A stretch of 64,000 bases of DNA from Flavobacterium sp. YJ01 (GCF_029320955.1 NZ_CP119757.1:4650001-4714000), one strand, 5' to 3'. Counted from the first letter of the stretch, positions 53,001-62,134 are shown. Notes: generated by a model from the letters alone, not told the origin. Translations and numbers: made by a program.

Positions 53001-56000
53001 TTAATTTCACATCCGTTTGCATCTGTTATTTTAACACTATAATTTCCAGCGGCAAGATTATTTGCAGTTGCAGTTGTTTGTACAGGAGTTGTATTCCATA
53101 GGTAAGTGTAAGCAGCCGTTCCTCCAGAAACAGTTACGGTTGCAGATCCTGTGCTGGCTCCTCCGCAAGAAACATCTACTTGTGATTTTACAGCAGTTAA
53201 AGCTTCAGCAGGCTCGCCTATTGTAACTGAATTAGATTGAGAGGAACAATCATCAGTTACGGTTAAGGTGTACGTTCCCGCAGGCAAATCTGAAACACTA
53301 GCAGAAGTTGAAATTTCAGTATTTAAACTGTTTTTCCAAGAATAAGTTAGTGTTCCAATTGCATTTGTTACTGAACCTGCAGTTAAAGTTCCAGTACTTG
53401 TACCAAAGCACAACGCATCTGTTTTAGAAGATATAGCTAAAGTTAAACCTGCAGAAGGCTGAGAAATAGTAACGGTTAAAGTTCCTGCACAGCCATTGCT
53501 ATCTGTTGCAGTTACTTCGTAACTTCCAGCTTCAAGATTTGTTAAAGTTTGAGAAGTTCCAGCGTAAGCAGTACCATTTTTTTTCCATGAATAAGTATAA
53601 GGCGCCACTCCGCCAGAAGCATTTTCTACAGTAATAGAACCTGTTGATTGATTGAAACACTTCACATCGACGTGCGATGCAACCAATTCTGTTACAGTTA
53701 CGGTACTTTTTGTAACTATAACTGGTTTTATATCGAAGCAATTAGAAGCATTAGTTCCTTTGATGTAATAAGTTCCAGGAACAGCTTCAGCAAAGTTCGC
53801 GTATGGAGCTGTTGCCGTTGCATCAGTCCAATAAGTATATGTTAATCCTGATGTGCTTCCAGCGGTAATACTTGCAGCACTTAAATCTAATGAAGCAGCA
53901 GGAGAACAAATAGGAAGAGGATTAGTTATTAGAACAGTTGGTTTTTCATTTACATTAACAACTATTTCTTTTTTTGGACCTATACAGGCATTTGTCTTTC
54001 CTTCGGCAACATAATAAGTATATTGCCCGGCTACAGTTGTAGAAGGTGTTAATGATTGCTGACCTGTTGAAGTCAGAGTTTCATAATAGTATAATGTATA
54101 TTCTGGTTTGGTAGGTACAGCAGTTAAAGCAACAGGAGTATCACCAATACAATAATTTAACGGACTTGTAACGGTTGGCGTTGTTGTAATGCTTTCAACA
54201 GTAATTGTAAATTCAAAATAACATCCGCTAGTAGCTCCTGGTGGAATAGCATAATAAGTCGATGTTCCAACAGTAGCAGGGAACGGATTGTTAATCGTAT
54301 ACTGAGCTGTTGTTCCAGCAACTACTGGATACGAATTGTAAAAAGTAGATCCTGTAGGAAATGAACCCGTCACATCTGTTACAGGAATCGATGATGAAGC
54401 ATTGCAAAAAGTAAATGCAATTACTGGCGGCGTTGCCTGGCAGTTTGTATTAGTATAATTTGCTGAATCTATTGTGGTTTGAAGCGGACCAGCTATCGAA
54501 GCTCCCATACAGCTTCCAGATGTTGTATAGCCTAAAATTAAAGATTGGTCAGCTACCGTTACAGTAGAATTGGCTCCTTTTCCGCTTAAATGCCCATTTA
54601 CTTGAATAACATTACTACAGTTAGAATTTTTTAATAAAGCACAATTCTCTGTAGATTTCAATGAGAATGTCAACTCTCCTAAAACAGTATTAGGATCAGC
54701 AGGTAATGGTAAAGTTCCTAAATCCCAAACAATTGATCCGTTTGCGCCAAGTGTTGGTTCGTAAGTCAATGCATTTGGACTAGGATCAGGAGTGAAATTT
54801 ATAGTTTTATTTAAACTTCCAAGTACAAATGTTGCATTGTAAGGAATTGGAATAACAAGTTTGCTGTTTTGAACAGCTTCCGTTCCTCTATTTTTTATCT
54901 GAACTTTATAACCAAGTTCCTGACCAGGCAAAACAGTATACGGACCTGCGCCTGCAGGGCTTCCATTAATTGTAGTTGCCGTAAGAACACCTTCAATTTC
55001 TGGAACATAGGCATCTACTGCCATCACAATAGAAAAAATGGCGTAGCTATCAACGGTAGATCCATATTTAAAAGTGGTCGAAGTCTGGTTATTTCCAATG
55101 ATATCTTTATTCTCATTTGGAAGCTTAAACATACCAATATCAATCCCCGAATTATTAACTAAATTAGGATTTCGATCATTTCCGCCTGTGTTAATTGAGG
55201 AGTTAAAGAAGTTGTTTGGAGAATTCCCAGGGCGGCTTAATTTTAAATAGTCGTTGGTGTTTAATTTTTGTATCGAAAAATAATCACCATCATAATTGAT
55301 ATCTCCTTCACCAGCCATTACCCCAAGTTTAACATCTACTGGACCAGAAACAACAGAATTAAATCCGGAAACCGGAAATGTAAAATCTGCTGTAATATTA
55401 TTTTGTACAAAGGCATGTCCGTCAAAAACGGTAATATCTCTGTTTTTCATAGAAGAATTTTCGTAAATAACCACAAGGCCCCATCCCGCATATTTTCCAA
55501 TTGCCCCACCGTCAGTACCTTCCGCAGCAGCGATATTTGCAGCAAAATATTCTCCAATTCCATTCGCTCTTACATAATCGGTAACTTCCGCGTAAGCGCT
55601 AAACATATTTTGATCTTTATCCGTTGGAAAATAGATGTCAGTTGCAGTAAACTCATCATAAGTGCTGTCATTTGGACCTTTAAACAAAATTTTTCTTTTG
55701 TCCAAAGTTTTGTCTACACCATTATAATTCACAACAAAAGAGTTTGGGTTAACTGGCGCATCAGAAATTCGTCCTGACCAGTACAATCCTGCATAAACAA
55801 TATTGGCGCAATTGGTTAATTTTGCTCCATTATCATCTAGTAAATTCAAAGTTGCAGAAGAAGAGTTAAGTGTTTGAGAATCATTATCTACATCAACATA
55901 AATGGTTGGATTTGAACCATTGGTATAACTAACATCATAATCCTGTAAAGTCAAATTAGTGTTTCCAATCATCGTAAAATCTCCTTTGATTTTATAAATC

Positions 56001-56134
56001 GTTCTAGTCGGAGAATAAGAAGAAGTTCGTTCTTTAAAAGGTACAATTACTTGGGCTTTTACTTCATTAATGCCCATTAAAAGCATTAAAAAGATATAAA
56101 AAACAGTTAAATAGGGATAGTAGAATTTTTTCAT
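50093..56134 (-). CDS. Giant SprB-like adhesin with gliding motility/T9SS type B C-terminal domain
   Basis: Surface protein of 2013 residues. Signal peptide (about 1-28). The N-terminal 400 residues carry an unclassified region with YAGLYWSGR and a conserved GWGLVVIYEN. DUF11-like and Ig-like modules follow (about 400-800), then three SprB repeats (about 815-1048, each with C-G-STG-ITV and GTYTVTVTDxxGC-like ends). HYR-like modules follow (about 1055-1390, repeating DTTAPT and CGNTS), then cadherin/VCBS-type repeats beginning ANDDT (about 1390-1815). The C-terminus (about 1900-2013, NAFSPNGDTVNDTFKI ... YNRWGILVFE) is the type B sorting domain recognised by T9SS with a PorP/SprF partner, which is encoded next. 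Probably adhesion or gliding. Confidence 0.93.
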   Translation of the reverse strand: MKKFYYPYLTVFYIFLMLLMGINEVKAQVIVPFKERTSSYSPTRTIYKIKGDFTMIGNTNLTLQDYDVSYTNGSNPTIYVDVDNDSQTLNSSSATLNLLDDNGAKLTNCANIVYAGLYWSGRISDAPVNPNSFVVNYNGVDKTLDKRKILFKGPNDSTYDEFTATDIYFPTDKDQNMFSAYAEVTDYVRANGIGEYFAANIAAAEGTDGGAIGKYAGWGLVVIYENSSMKNRDITVFDGHAFVQNNITADFTFPVSGFNSVVSGPVDVKLGVMAGEGDINYDGDYFSIQKLNTNDYLKLSRPGNSPNNFFNSSINTGGNDRNPNLVNNSGIDIGMFKLPNENKDIIGNNQTSTTFKYGSTVDSYAIFSIVMAVDAYVPEIEGVLTATTINGSPAGAGPYTVLPGQELGYKVQIKNRGTEAVQNSKLVIPIPYNATFVLGSLNKTINFTPDPSPNALTYEPTLGANGSIVWDLGTLPLPADPNTVLGELTFSLKSTENCALLKNSNCSNVIQVNGHLSGKGANSTVTVADQSLILGYTTSGSCMGASIAGPLQTTIDSANYTNTNCQATPPVIAFTFCNASSSIPVTDVTGSFPTGSTFYNSYPVVAGTTAQYTINNPFPATVGTSTYYAIPPGATSGCYFEFTITVESITTTPTVTSPLNYCIGDTPVALTAVPTKPEYTLYYYETLTSTGQQSLTPSTTVAGQYTYYVAEGKTNACIGPKKEIVVNVNEKPTVLITNPLPICSPAASLDLSAASITAGSTSGLTYTYWTDATATAPYANFAEAVPGTYYIKGTNASNCFDIKPVIVTKSTVTVTELVASHVDVKCFNQSTGSITVENASGGVAPYTYSWKKNGTAYAGTSQTLTNLEAGSYEVTATDSNGCAGTLTVTISQPSAGLTLAISSKTDALCFGTSTGTLTAGSVTNAIGTLTYSWKNSLNTEISTSASVSDLPAGTYTLTVTDDCSSQSNSVTIGEPAEALTAVKSQVDVSCGGASTGSATVTVSGGTAAYTYLWNTTPVQTTATANNLAAGNYSVKITDANGCEINESFTILDGDSIKPIIDLLPQTIIINCPAEPVFAQATATDNSGTVSSLTYVDDIVAGNCAGSYTKTRTWTAKDACGNISLPVSQTIIVQDNTAPTWTTLAGSLDKTIECSDANALADAQTLFPTATDSCDADVTNIVKVSGVFTASATCANAGTYTNTWTVKDDCGNTSDTFTQIITIQDTTAPTFTGNLPHNITVSCDAVPEAAEMTASDNCNGNLPVVFSEIKSDIQNGCSSNYTLTRTWKTSDCGGNTVSYTQIITVRDTTAPTGTAPANVNNLASIDLIPVGSPADIKDAADNCSSTVNITVRDTNNGCDGNVNIVTRTYTLTDCAGNKTELVQTFTINCKKVIIANDDTAGPITGVNHPTTNVLNVFSNDTLDGAPATPSNVILTTVTPNAFLQLNPNGSVDVLPNAPEGTLTLVYQICEANQTNNCDTATVTITIVAPKITVSATPICVNDVPYIDYVVTALNFTPTNGVSIVWSDSSNNAITTMNNQPLSGRILWPGAVVDGNGKGIDWPGWVFENNKWVQGADGFEKLRPTANLTFSLNPSETITVNYPPSDPYCTARPTFAIIANDDTAGPINGVTGANNAVNVLTNDTLNGTVVSINDVTLTTTIPDPKGALTLNPDGSVNVAPNTPAGTYSLTYQICEKADFGNCDTAVVTVTVTTPAAPPTPVVANDDTYSNIGCNTFGVVGNVLSNDLKGITPVTLEIVNFTLLSDNNSKTDPNITISNSGNVTVSSLTPAGTYTYSYRICDKLSSENCDSAIVTIVVVPNGTTQFSSTACTDDSSLLNLTSLLPEGSPTTGTWVDRSNSNALQGNIFNPFGLALGNYVLEYLIADEKCPRSIILNMEANDDCKVLACEKVYAHNAFSPNGDTVNDTFKIDNIDNLTCYPENTVEIYNRWGILVFETKNYNNATNAFDGISRGRTTVKQADGLPTGTYFYIIHYKSLDGNNNLQDNKLSGYLYLSK

Positions 56135-56151
56135 AGTAATAGCTTTTTAAA

Positions 56152-56703
56152 TTATCCGCCTATCGAGATTTTATAAAGTAGAACATATTTTGAAGAGTTG
56201 TTTTTAATCAAATTATTGATTAAAGCTGGGTTTGTTTCAATTTTCGAAATGATGAAAACATATTTTAATTTTTCAAAACCAGAGAAAGAATTAAGATCAA
56301 TTGATTTATTTAAATCTGCAGTATTTTCAATTTTAATGGTTACAATTTCGATATCGCTTTTTAGTGAAACTGTACTGTTTAGGCTATTAAGCGAATTAAT
56401 GTCAGCAAATAAAGCGGTCGGTTTTTCGCCATAAACTTTTATTCCTGTAGAAGAAGAATAAATCGCAGATTGTATATCATACAGAAGATGTTTGAGATGG
56501 CTAAGTTTAGAATCTTGTCCAGAACTTTTTAAGTTTGTTAAGTACGAATCCACATTTTCAGTTTGAGCAAATGAAAAAGTCGTTGTCAAAAAAAACAGTA
56601 TAAAAAAAATATTTTTTTGAAAGATGTTCCTCTTTGAGAAAAAAATAAACTTACAATTGGTAACAAATTTTACTGCTTTTTCAAGAGTAGATTTAGTTTT
56701 CAT
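56152..56703 (-). CDS. Exported 183-aa protein preceding the adhesin
   Basis: 183 residues with an unusually long basic N-region (about 28 residues, FFSKRNIFQKN) before a hydrophobic signal segment (IFFILFFLTTTFSFAQ). A later start at an internal position would give a normal signal peptide, but no ATG is available, so the long form is kept. The mature part is Ser/Asn/Lys-rich and alternates helix and strand (SLKSDIEIVTIKIEN, KYVFIISKIE). No family recognised. Its stop lies 17 bp before the adhesin ATG, so it heads that operon and may assist the adhesin. Confidence 0.7.
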   Translation of the reverse strand: MKTKSTLEKAVKFVTNCKFIFFSKRNIFQKNIFFILFFLTTTFSFAQTENVDSYLTNLKSSGQDSKLSHLKHLLYDIQSAIYSSSTGIKVYGEKPTALFADINSLNSLNSTVSLKSDIEIVTIKIENTADLNKSIDLNSFSGFEKLKYVFIISKIETNPALINNLIKNNSSKYVLLYKISIGG

Positions 56704-57201
56704 AACTTATGATTTTGTTTAAAAGTATTTATGAAATTTTAACAGATTCAAAGTTATATTAGAGTTTTTCTAATTGAATTTTTTTATCTGTAACTAACCT
56801 AAAAACTCGTTGAAATGTATTTTTTCTACAAAAAAAAGCGATAAAAAGAATATTTTTTAACATAAAAATGCAAAAAATGCAACACGTTTTTTTTGCTTTT
56901 TTAGTTAAAATTAGAAGTTTTTAAATATTATAAATATCTAATAATCAGATATTTGGTTAATTTTTTGCAAATTTAGATAATCTCGACTAAATACTTATTT
57001 TCTAGACAAAATACACTAATTGTATTTTTTTTTAGAATTCATTTTTTTAAAGATTACCATATTATTAAGATTACATTCTTGTTAAAATTTCATTTTAATG
57101 TTAAGGGAAATAAAAAATGGAAAAGGTTTAAGATTTCTTTTGTAAATTAGAACTTAAATAAAAAATTAATCTCCAAATCAGCTTTTTAAATTTTACAGCT
57201 T
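56704..57201. other. AT-rich divergent intergenic region
   Basis: About 500 bp between the divergent adhesin operon and sixA with no open frame. It is very AT-rich, with runs of T and A. A CAAATTTA box near 56968 would be a -7 element (TAAATTTG) for the adhesin operon, but no upstream TTG stands at the usual distance. I see no other signal. Confidence 0.4.
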
Positions 57202-57690
57202 ATGAAAAATCTCATTTTAATACGCCATGCTAAATCAAGTTGGGAGGCACCCTTGAAAGATTTCGATCGCCCTTTAATGAAAAGAGGAATTTTAGATGCG
57301 CATGACGTTTCATTACATATTTCAAAGTATCTTCCAAAAACGTATATAATTTGGAGCAGTACCGCTGCAAGAGCTTCAGAAACTGCTTTAATCTTTGCTC
57401 AAAATATTTCTTACCCAATAGAAAGTATCGTTTTTAAAGACGATTTGTATACTTTTGATGAGAAACAGCTCGAAAAAGTTATCAAATCGTGTGATAATAG
57501 TTTAGAAAGCGTTATTCTTTTCGGACATAACGAGGCTATTACAAATTTTGTTAATAAATTTGGAGATGTTTTTATTGATAATGTTCCAACTTCGGGCTTT
57601 GTATCCTTACAATTTGATGCTGAAAGCTGGGATACGATAAATAAAGGCAAAACACATAAAACTATTTTCCCCAAAGATTTAAAATCATAA
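57202..57690 (+). CDS. sixA: SixA-like histidine phosphatase
   Basis: 162-residue histidine phosphatase of the phosphoglycerate mutase superfamily, SixA branch. The RHG motif reads LIRHAKSSW with catalytic His near residue 8, and FGHNEAITNFVNKF supplies the second His. DFDRPLMKRG and WSSTAARASETA are family conserved. SixA dephosphorylates phosphohistidine on phosphotransfer proteins. Here the polyphosphate kinase gene starts 2 bp after its stop; since Ppk also works through a phosphohistidine, a functional link is possible but unproven. Confidence 0.9.
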   Translation: MKNLILIRHAKSSWEAPLKDFDRPLMKRGILDAHDVSLHISKYLPKTYIIWSSTAARASETALIFAQNISYPIESIVFKDDLYTFDEKQLEKVIKSCDNSLESVILFGHNEAITNFVNKFGDVFIDNVPTSGFVSLQFDAESWDTINKGKTHKTIFPKDLKS

Positions 57691-57692
57691 CA

Positions 57693-59771
57693 GTGTACGA
57701 ACAGAAATATATCGATAGAGAAAAAAGCTGGTTAGCGTTTAATGCAAGAGTACTTCAGGAAGCCGCAGATAATACGGTTCCGCTTTTAGACAGATTGCGT
57801 TTTGTTGGAATTTTTTCAAACAATTTAGACGAATTTTTTAGGGTTCGATATGCCGCCATTAGAAGATTAAGTTTATCTGGTATTTCTGGAGAAAAATATT
57901 TAGGCGGAATTTCTGCTCATCAATTAATTAAAGATATTACAGATATTGTAATTCAACAGCAATCTGAAAGTTTGCGTATTCTAGGAAATATCGAAACAGA
58001 ACTAGAAGCCGAAAATATCTTTATAATAAACGAAAAACAGATTACGCCAAAGCAAGAATGTTTCTTGAAAGATTTTTATAATCAAAAGTTGAGCCCAGAA
58101 TTGGTAACTATCATTTTGAATGATTTGGCGGTTTTTCCGATTCTAAAAGACACTTTAGGTTATTTGGCAGTTCGTTTAGAATTAAAAAATGACGAAGTTC
58201 GTTACGCTTTAATCGAAATTCCTAAAAATATAAACCGATTTGTTGTTCTTCCTTCTGATGATGAAAAACAATATGTAATTTTAATTGATGATGTAATTCG
58301 TTTTAAACTAAAAAACATCTTTAATATATTTGATTATAAGAGTGTATCTGCGCACATGATCAAAATTACACGAGATGCGCAATTGGATATCGATAGTGAT
58401 TTGAGTAAAAGTATGCTTGAAAAAATCGCTACATCTGTTAAAGATCGCCGAATTGGTGAACCTGTTCGTTTTATCTACGATAGTTTAATTGAAGATGATA
58501 CATTGCATTTCTTTTTAGATAAAATGAAAATCGTAGAAACAGATAGTATAATTCCGGGCGGTAGATATCACAACCGCCGTGATTATATGAGTTTCCCAAA
58601 TTTAGGTCGTTACGATTTATTGTATAAACCAAATGAGCCTTTGCCAGTTCCAGGTTTGAGTTTGGAGGGAAGCATTTTAGAAAAAATAAGCAAAAAAGAC
58701 TATTTAGTACACGCTCCTTATCAGTCTTTTTCTTATCTAACCAAGTTTTTGCGCGAAGCGGCTTTAGATCCAAAAGTTACAAGTATCAAAATTACATTGT
58801 ATCGTTTAGCAAAGAATTCGCAAGTAATCAGCTCGTTGATCAATGCCGCTAAAAACGGTAAAAAAGTTGTCGTTCAAATCGAACTTCAGGCTCGCTTTGA
58901 TGAAGCTTCGAATATTTCGTATGCTGAACAAATGCAGACAGAAGGAATCGAACTTATTTTTGGAATTAAAGGTCTTAAAGTGCACAGTAAAATTTGTGTT
59001 ATTGAAAGAATGGAAGAAGGTAAAAATCGCCGTTACGGATTTATTTCTACTGGAAACTTTAACGAATCAACGGCAAAAATTTATACCGATGTAACGCTGC
59101 TAACTTGTCATCAAGGAATTTTAAAAGACACTTCAAAAATATTTGAATTTTTTGATATCAATTATCGAGTGCACAGATATAAGCATTTAATTGTATCGCC
59201 TCATTATACAAGAACCAAATTCATTAAACTGATTGATCGTGAAATTCTTCATGCCTTAGCGGGAAGAAAAACGCATATAAAGCTTAAAATGAATAGTTTG
59301 TCTGATTTTAAAATGATCGATAAATTATACGAAGCAAGCAATGCCGGAGTTAAAATTCAGCTTCAAGTTAGAGGAATTTGCTCTTTAATTCCAGGAATTC
59401 CAGGAATGAGCGAAAATATCGAAGCTATAAGTATTGTTGATAATTATTTAGAGCATTCTAGAGTTTATATATTTGGAAATGCTGGTTTAACAGAAGTTTA
59501 CATTTCGTCTGCCGATTTTATGACCAGAAATCTTGACGGAAGAGTTGAGGTAACTTGCCCGATTTATGATCTTGAAATTAAAAAAGAATTAATAGATAAC
59601 TTCAATATTGCTTGGAAAGGAAATGTAAAAGTCAGATATCATTCTTATAAATTGGATAATAAATATAAGCCGAAAAATCATCATGCCCCATTTAGAGCAC
59701 AATTTGAAACCTATAAGTATTACCAAAATAAAGTGGCAATGCTAGAAGAGGTTCCTCAAAAAATAAATTAA
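57693..59771 (+). CDS. ppk1: Polyphosphate kinase 1
   Basis: Reversible enzyme making inorganic polyphosphate from ATP. 692 residues with N, head and two PLD-like C domains. Start is GTG 57693, 2 bp after sixA; the N-terminus EQKYIDREKSWLAFNARVLQEA is canonical. The catalytic His lies in GLKVHSKICVIE (about residue 431); DPKVTSIKITLYRLA, GRYHNRRDYMSFP and RVYIFGNAGLTEVYISSADFM are diagnostic. It is followed by ppx, as in E. coli. Confidence 0.96.
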   Translation: MYEQKYIDREKSWLAFNARVLQEAADNTVPLLDRLRFVGIFSNNLDEFFRVRYAAIRRLSLSGISGEKYLGGISAHQLIKDITDIVIQQQSESLRILGNIETELEAENIFIINEKQITPKQECFLKDFYNQKLSPELVTIILNDLAVFPILKDTLGYLAVRLELKNDEVRYALIEIPKNINRFVVLPSDDEKQYVILIDDVIRFKLKNIFNIFDYKSVSAHMIKITRDAQLDIDSDLSKSMLEKIATSVKDRRIGEPVRFIYDSLIEDDTLHFFLDKMKIVETDSIIPGGRYHNRRDYMSFPNLGRYDLLYKPNEPLPVPGLSLEGSILEKISKKDYLVHAPYQSFSYLTKFLREAALDPKVTSIKITLYRLAKNSQVISSLINAAKNGKKVVVQIELQARFDEASNISYAEQMQTEGIELIFGIKGLKVHSKICVIERMEEGKNRRYGFISTGNFNESTAKIYTDVTLLTCHQGILKDTSKIFEFFDINYRVHRYKHLIVSPHYTRTKFIKLIDREILHALAGRKTHIKLKMNSLSDFKMIDKLYEASNAGVKIQLQVRGICSLIPGIPGMSENIEAISIVDNYLEHSRVYIFGNAGLTEVYISSADFMTRNLDGRVEVTCPIYDLEIKKELIDNFNIAWKGNVKVRYHSYKLDNKYKPKNHHAPFRAQFETYKYYQNKVAMLEEVPQKIN

Positions 59772-59797
59772 TAATAAAACCAATTTCAAATCATAAA

Positions 59798-60694
59798 GTG
59801 AGCATGATTAATATTAGGAAGTTTGCAGCAATAGATATCGGTTCAAATGCCATGAGGCTACTGATTTCCAATGTTGTAGAACAAGAAGGGAAAGAACCGC
59901 AGTTTAATAAAAGTTCCCTTGTTCGTGTGCCAATTCGTTTAGGGCAGGACGCTTTTACAGTTGGAGAAATTTCACCAGAAAATATAGATCGAATGGTTGA
60001 TGCCATGAAGGCATTCAATCTTTTGATGAAAGTACATAAAGTAGAGCGTTATATGGCATTTGCAACTTCTGCAATGCGCGAAGCGTATAATGCAAAAGAA
60101 GTTGTTGCTTTAATTAAGAAAAAAGCCGACATTAAAATCGAAATTATTGATGGTAAAAAAGAAGCGGCAATTATCGCTTCTACAGATTTGCACCATTTAA
60201 TTAAGTCTGATGAAACCTATCTTTTTGTAGATGTTGGAGGTGGAAGTACAGAATTTACGCTTTTCTCTTCTGGAAAAATGATTACTTCGAGATCTTTCAA
60301 AGCGGGAACTGTACGTTTATTAAACAATATGGTTCACGATGTGGTTTGGGATGAAATTGAAAAATGGATTAAAACAAACACTGCAGATTACGAAGAGGTT
60401 ACTTTAATCGGATCTGGTGGAAACATTAATAAATTGTTTAAAATGTCTGGAAAACAGCAAGAAAAACCGCTTTCATACATTTATATCAATTCACAATATG
60501 CATTTTTAAATTCATTGACTTACGAGCAAAGAATTGCCGAATTAGGTTTAAACTCTGACCGTGCCGACGTAATCATCCATGCAACACGTATTTATCTAAA
60601 TGCAATGAAATGGAGTGGAGCACGTCAGATTTATGTTCCAAAAATCGGACTTTCTGATGGTATCGTAAAAGCGATGTATTACGGTAAAATTTAA
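59798..60694 (+). CDS. ppx: Exopolyphosphatase / Ppx-GppA family phosphatase
   Basis: Sugar-kinase/Hsp70-fold phosphatase that degrades polyphosphate or pppGpp. About 298 residues from GTG 59798; ATG 59804 is equally plausible and would give MINIRKFAAIDIGSN. The phosphate loops AAIDIGSNAMRLLI and LFVDVGGGSTEFTLF are intact, as is YMAFATSAMREAYNAKEV. It is the short form without the C-terminal HD domain. Positioned 26 bp after ppk1, it would balance polyphosphate levels. Confidence 0.94.
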   Translation: MSMINIRKFAAIDIGSNAMRLLISNVVEQEGKEPQFNKSSLVRVPIRLGQDAFTVGEISPENIDRMVDAMKAFNLLMKVHKVERYMAFATSAMREAYNAKEVVALIKKKADIKIEIIDGKKEAAIIASTDLHHLIKSDETYLFVDVGGGSTEFTLFSSGKMITSRSFKAGTVRLLNNMVHDVVWDEIEKWIKTNTADYEEVTLIGSGGNINKLFKMSGKQQEKPLSYIYINSQYAFLNSLTYEQRIAELGLNSDRADVIIHATRIYLNAMKWSGARQIYVPKIGLSDGIVKAMYYGKI

Positions 60695-60708
60695 TATTTA
60701 AAACTTTT

Positions 60709-60814
60709 TTTGCCACTAATTACACGAATTTCCACGAATTATTTTTTAAGTTTTACATATAAAAAATTAGTGTAAATTAGTGTAATTAGTGTAATTAGTG
60801 TAATTAGTGGCAAA
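60709..60814. repeat. Inverted repeat with internal ATTAGTGTA tandem units
   Basis: A 17-bp arm (TTTGCCACTAATTACAC, 60709-60725) is exactly complemented at 60798-60814. Between them the unit ATTAGTGTA repeats about four to five times (60766-60810). It ends 11 bp before the ATG of the Crp/Fnr gene. Confidence 0.75.
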
Positions 60815-60825
60815 CTATTTTTTTT

Positions 60826-61386
60826 ATGAAATCAATTTTTCAGTCCATTCAAGATTTTTCTGCTGACGAATTAAATCTTTTAGATGATTTAATTACGTTT
60901 CGAACTTTGAAAAAAGGAGAATTGTTATTGACTGAAAATCAAGTTTGCAATGAAATTGTGTTTATAAAAAAAGGAATTCTCCGTTCCTTTTTTATCAATC
61001 ATAAAGGTGACGAAATCACCAATTGTTTTGCCTTTGAAAATGAATTTATGGCATCTTTTGCCAGTTTCATTACAGAAGAAAAAGCAGAAGAAAATATCCA
61101 AGCTTTAACCGATACAGAATTACAGATTCTGGATCGGAAAGCTTTAGAAAAACTTTATAAATCCGGTTTTAACTGGCAAGAAACGGGGAGGAAATTAACC
61201 GAATTAGAATTTGTAAACCTGCACAAAAGAATGGTTTCTTTTCAGAAATTATCTGGTGCAGAACGTTACGAAGAATTGTATCAGAACCATCAAAAATACA
61301 TACAGTTAATACCGTTGCAATATTTAGCTTCATATCTAGGAATTACACCAAGACATTTAAGCCGAATTAGAAAAGCGGTTTGCTAA
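60826..61386 (+). CDS. Crp/Fnr family transcriptional regulator
   Basis: 186-residue regulator with an N-terminal cNMP-binding-like domain (about 20-115: NEIVFIKKGILRSFFINHKGDEITNCFAFENEF) and a short C-terminal winged helix (LIPLQYLASYLGITPRHLSRIRKAV). Key arginine residues for cAMP contact are not evident, so it may respond to another ligand or none. It precedes a flavodoxin-fold oxidoreductase by 120 bp; such pairs in Bacteroidota often regulate the neighbour. Confidence 0.9.
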   Translation: MKSIFQSIQDFSADELNLLDDLITFRTLKKGELLLTENQVCNEIVFIKKGILRSFFINHKGDEITNCFAFENEFMASFASFITEEKAEENIQALTDTELQILDRKALEKLYKSGFNWQETGRKLTELEFVNLHKRMVSFQKLSGAERYEELYQNHQKYIQLIPLQYLASYLGITPRHLSRIRKAVC

Positions 61387-61507
61387 GTAGAATCTAGATT
61401 TAAAAAAAAATCATTTTAATCTGTGTAATCTGTGGCAAAAAAAGTTTTTCAGGACATTTGTCTAGTAAAATAAAATATACTAAAAGTATTTTTGAAAAAA
61501 CATTGAT

Positions 61508-62086
61508 ATGAAAAAAATACTGATTATAAACGGGCATCCAAATCCCGAAAGTTTTAATTTCGGAATTGTAGAATCGTATGAAAATGGCGCTTTAGCTTCT
61601 AATGCTCAAGTAGAAACTATCGTAATTGCCAATCTAAAATTCAATCCAAATCTTCAATTCGGTTATCAAAAACGAACAGAACTAGAACCAGATCTTCTAG
61701 ATGCTTGGGAGAAAATACAAAATGCGGAACATTTAGTTTGGATTCATCCTGTTTGGTGGGGCGGACTTCCAGCAATTACAAAAGGTTTTATAGATCGATT
61801 ATTTTTGCCTGGAATGGCGTTTCAATACCGTCAAAACTCGGTTTGGTGGGATAAATTATTAAAAGGCAAAACGGCACATATTATTACTACTTTAGATCAG
61901 CCGAGTTGGTATTACAGATTGTTTTTTGGAAGACCAAGCGTTAATCAATTGAAGAAATCAACTTTAGAATTCTGTGGTGTAAAACCTGTAAAAGTTAGTT
62001 ATATCGGAATTGTTAAAGGTTCGAATGAAGAACTAAGAAAAAAATGGCTTGAAAAAGTCTACCACTTTGGACTTCAAAACAAATAA
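61508..62086 (+). CDS. NAD(P)H dehydrogenase (quinone)-like flavodoxin-fold protein
   Basis: 192 residues with a flavodoxin-like fold. ILIINGHPNPESFNFG begins the FMN-binding loop; HLVWIHPVWWGGLPAITKGFIDRLFLPGMAF is diagnostic of the YwrO/KefF/MdaB group. Such enzymes use NAD(P)H to reduce quinones, nitro groups or azo dyes. It lies after the Crp/Fnr regulator gene, perhaps as its target. Confidence 0.9.
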   Translation: MKKILIINGHPNPESFNFGIVESYENGALASNAQVETIVIANLKFNPNLQFGYQKRTELEPDLLDAWEKIQNAEHLVWIHPVWWGGLPAITKGFIDRLFLPGMAFQYRQNSVWWDKLLKGKTAHIITTLDQPSWYYRLFFGRPSVNQLKKSTLEFCGVKPVKVSYIGIVKGSNEELRKKWLEKVYHFGLQNK

Positions 62087-62134
62087 AAATTTGTTGCAAA
62101 TTACCAGAATTCGGATTGTGGCAAAAACAAGAGA

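Noticed and set aside
52005..55777. Several 65-170 codon plus-strand frames opposite the adhesin gene
   Set aside because: They are antisense shadows of a repetitive, low-complexity coding region and lack conserved motifs or initiation context.
60766..60813. Short tandem repeats considered as a CRISPR array
   Set aside because: Units are 9 bp with no spacers and no cas genes are in the window.
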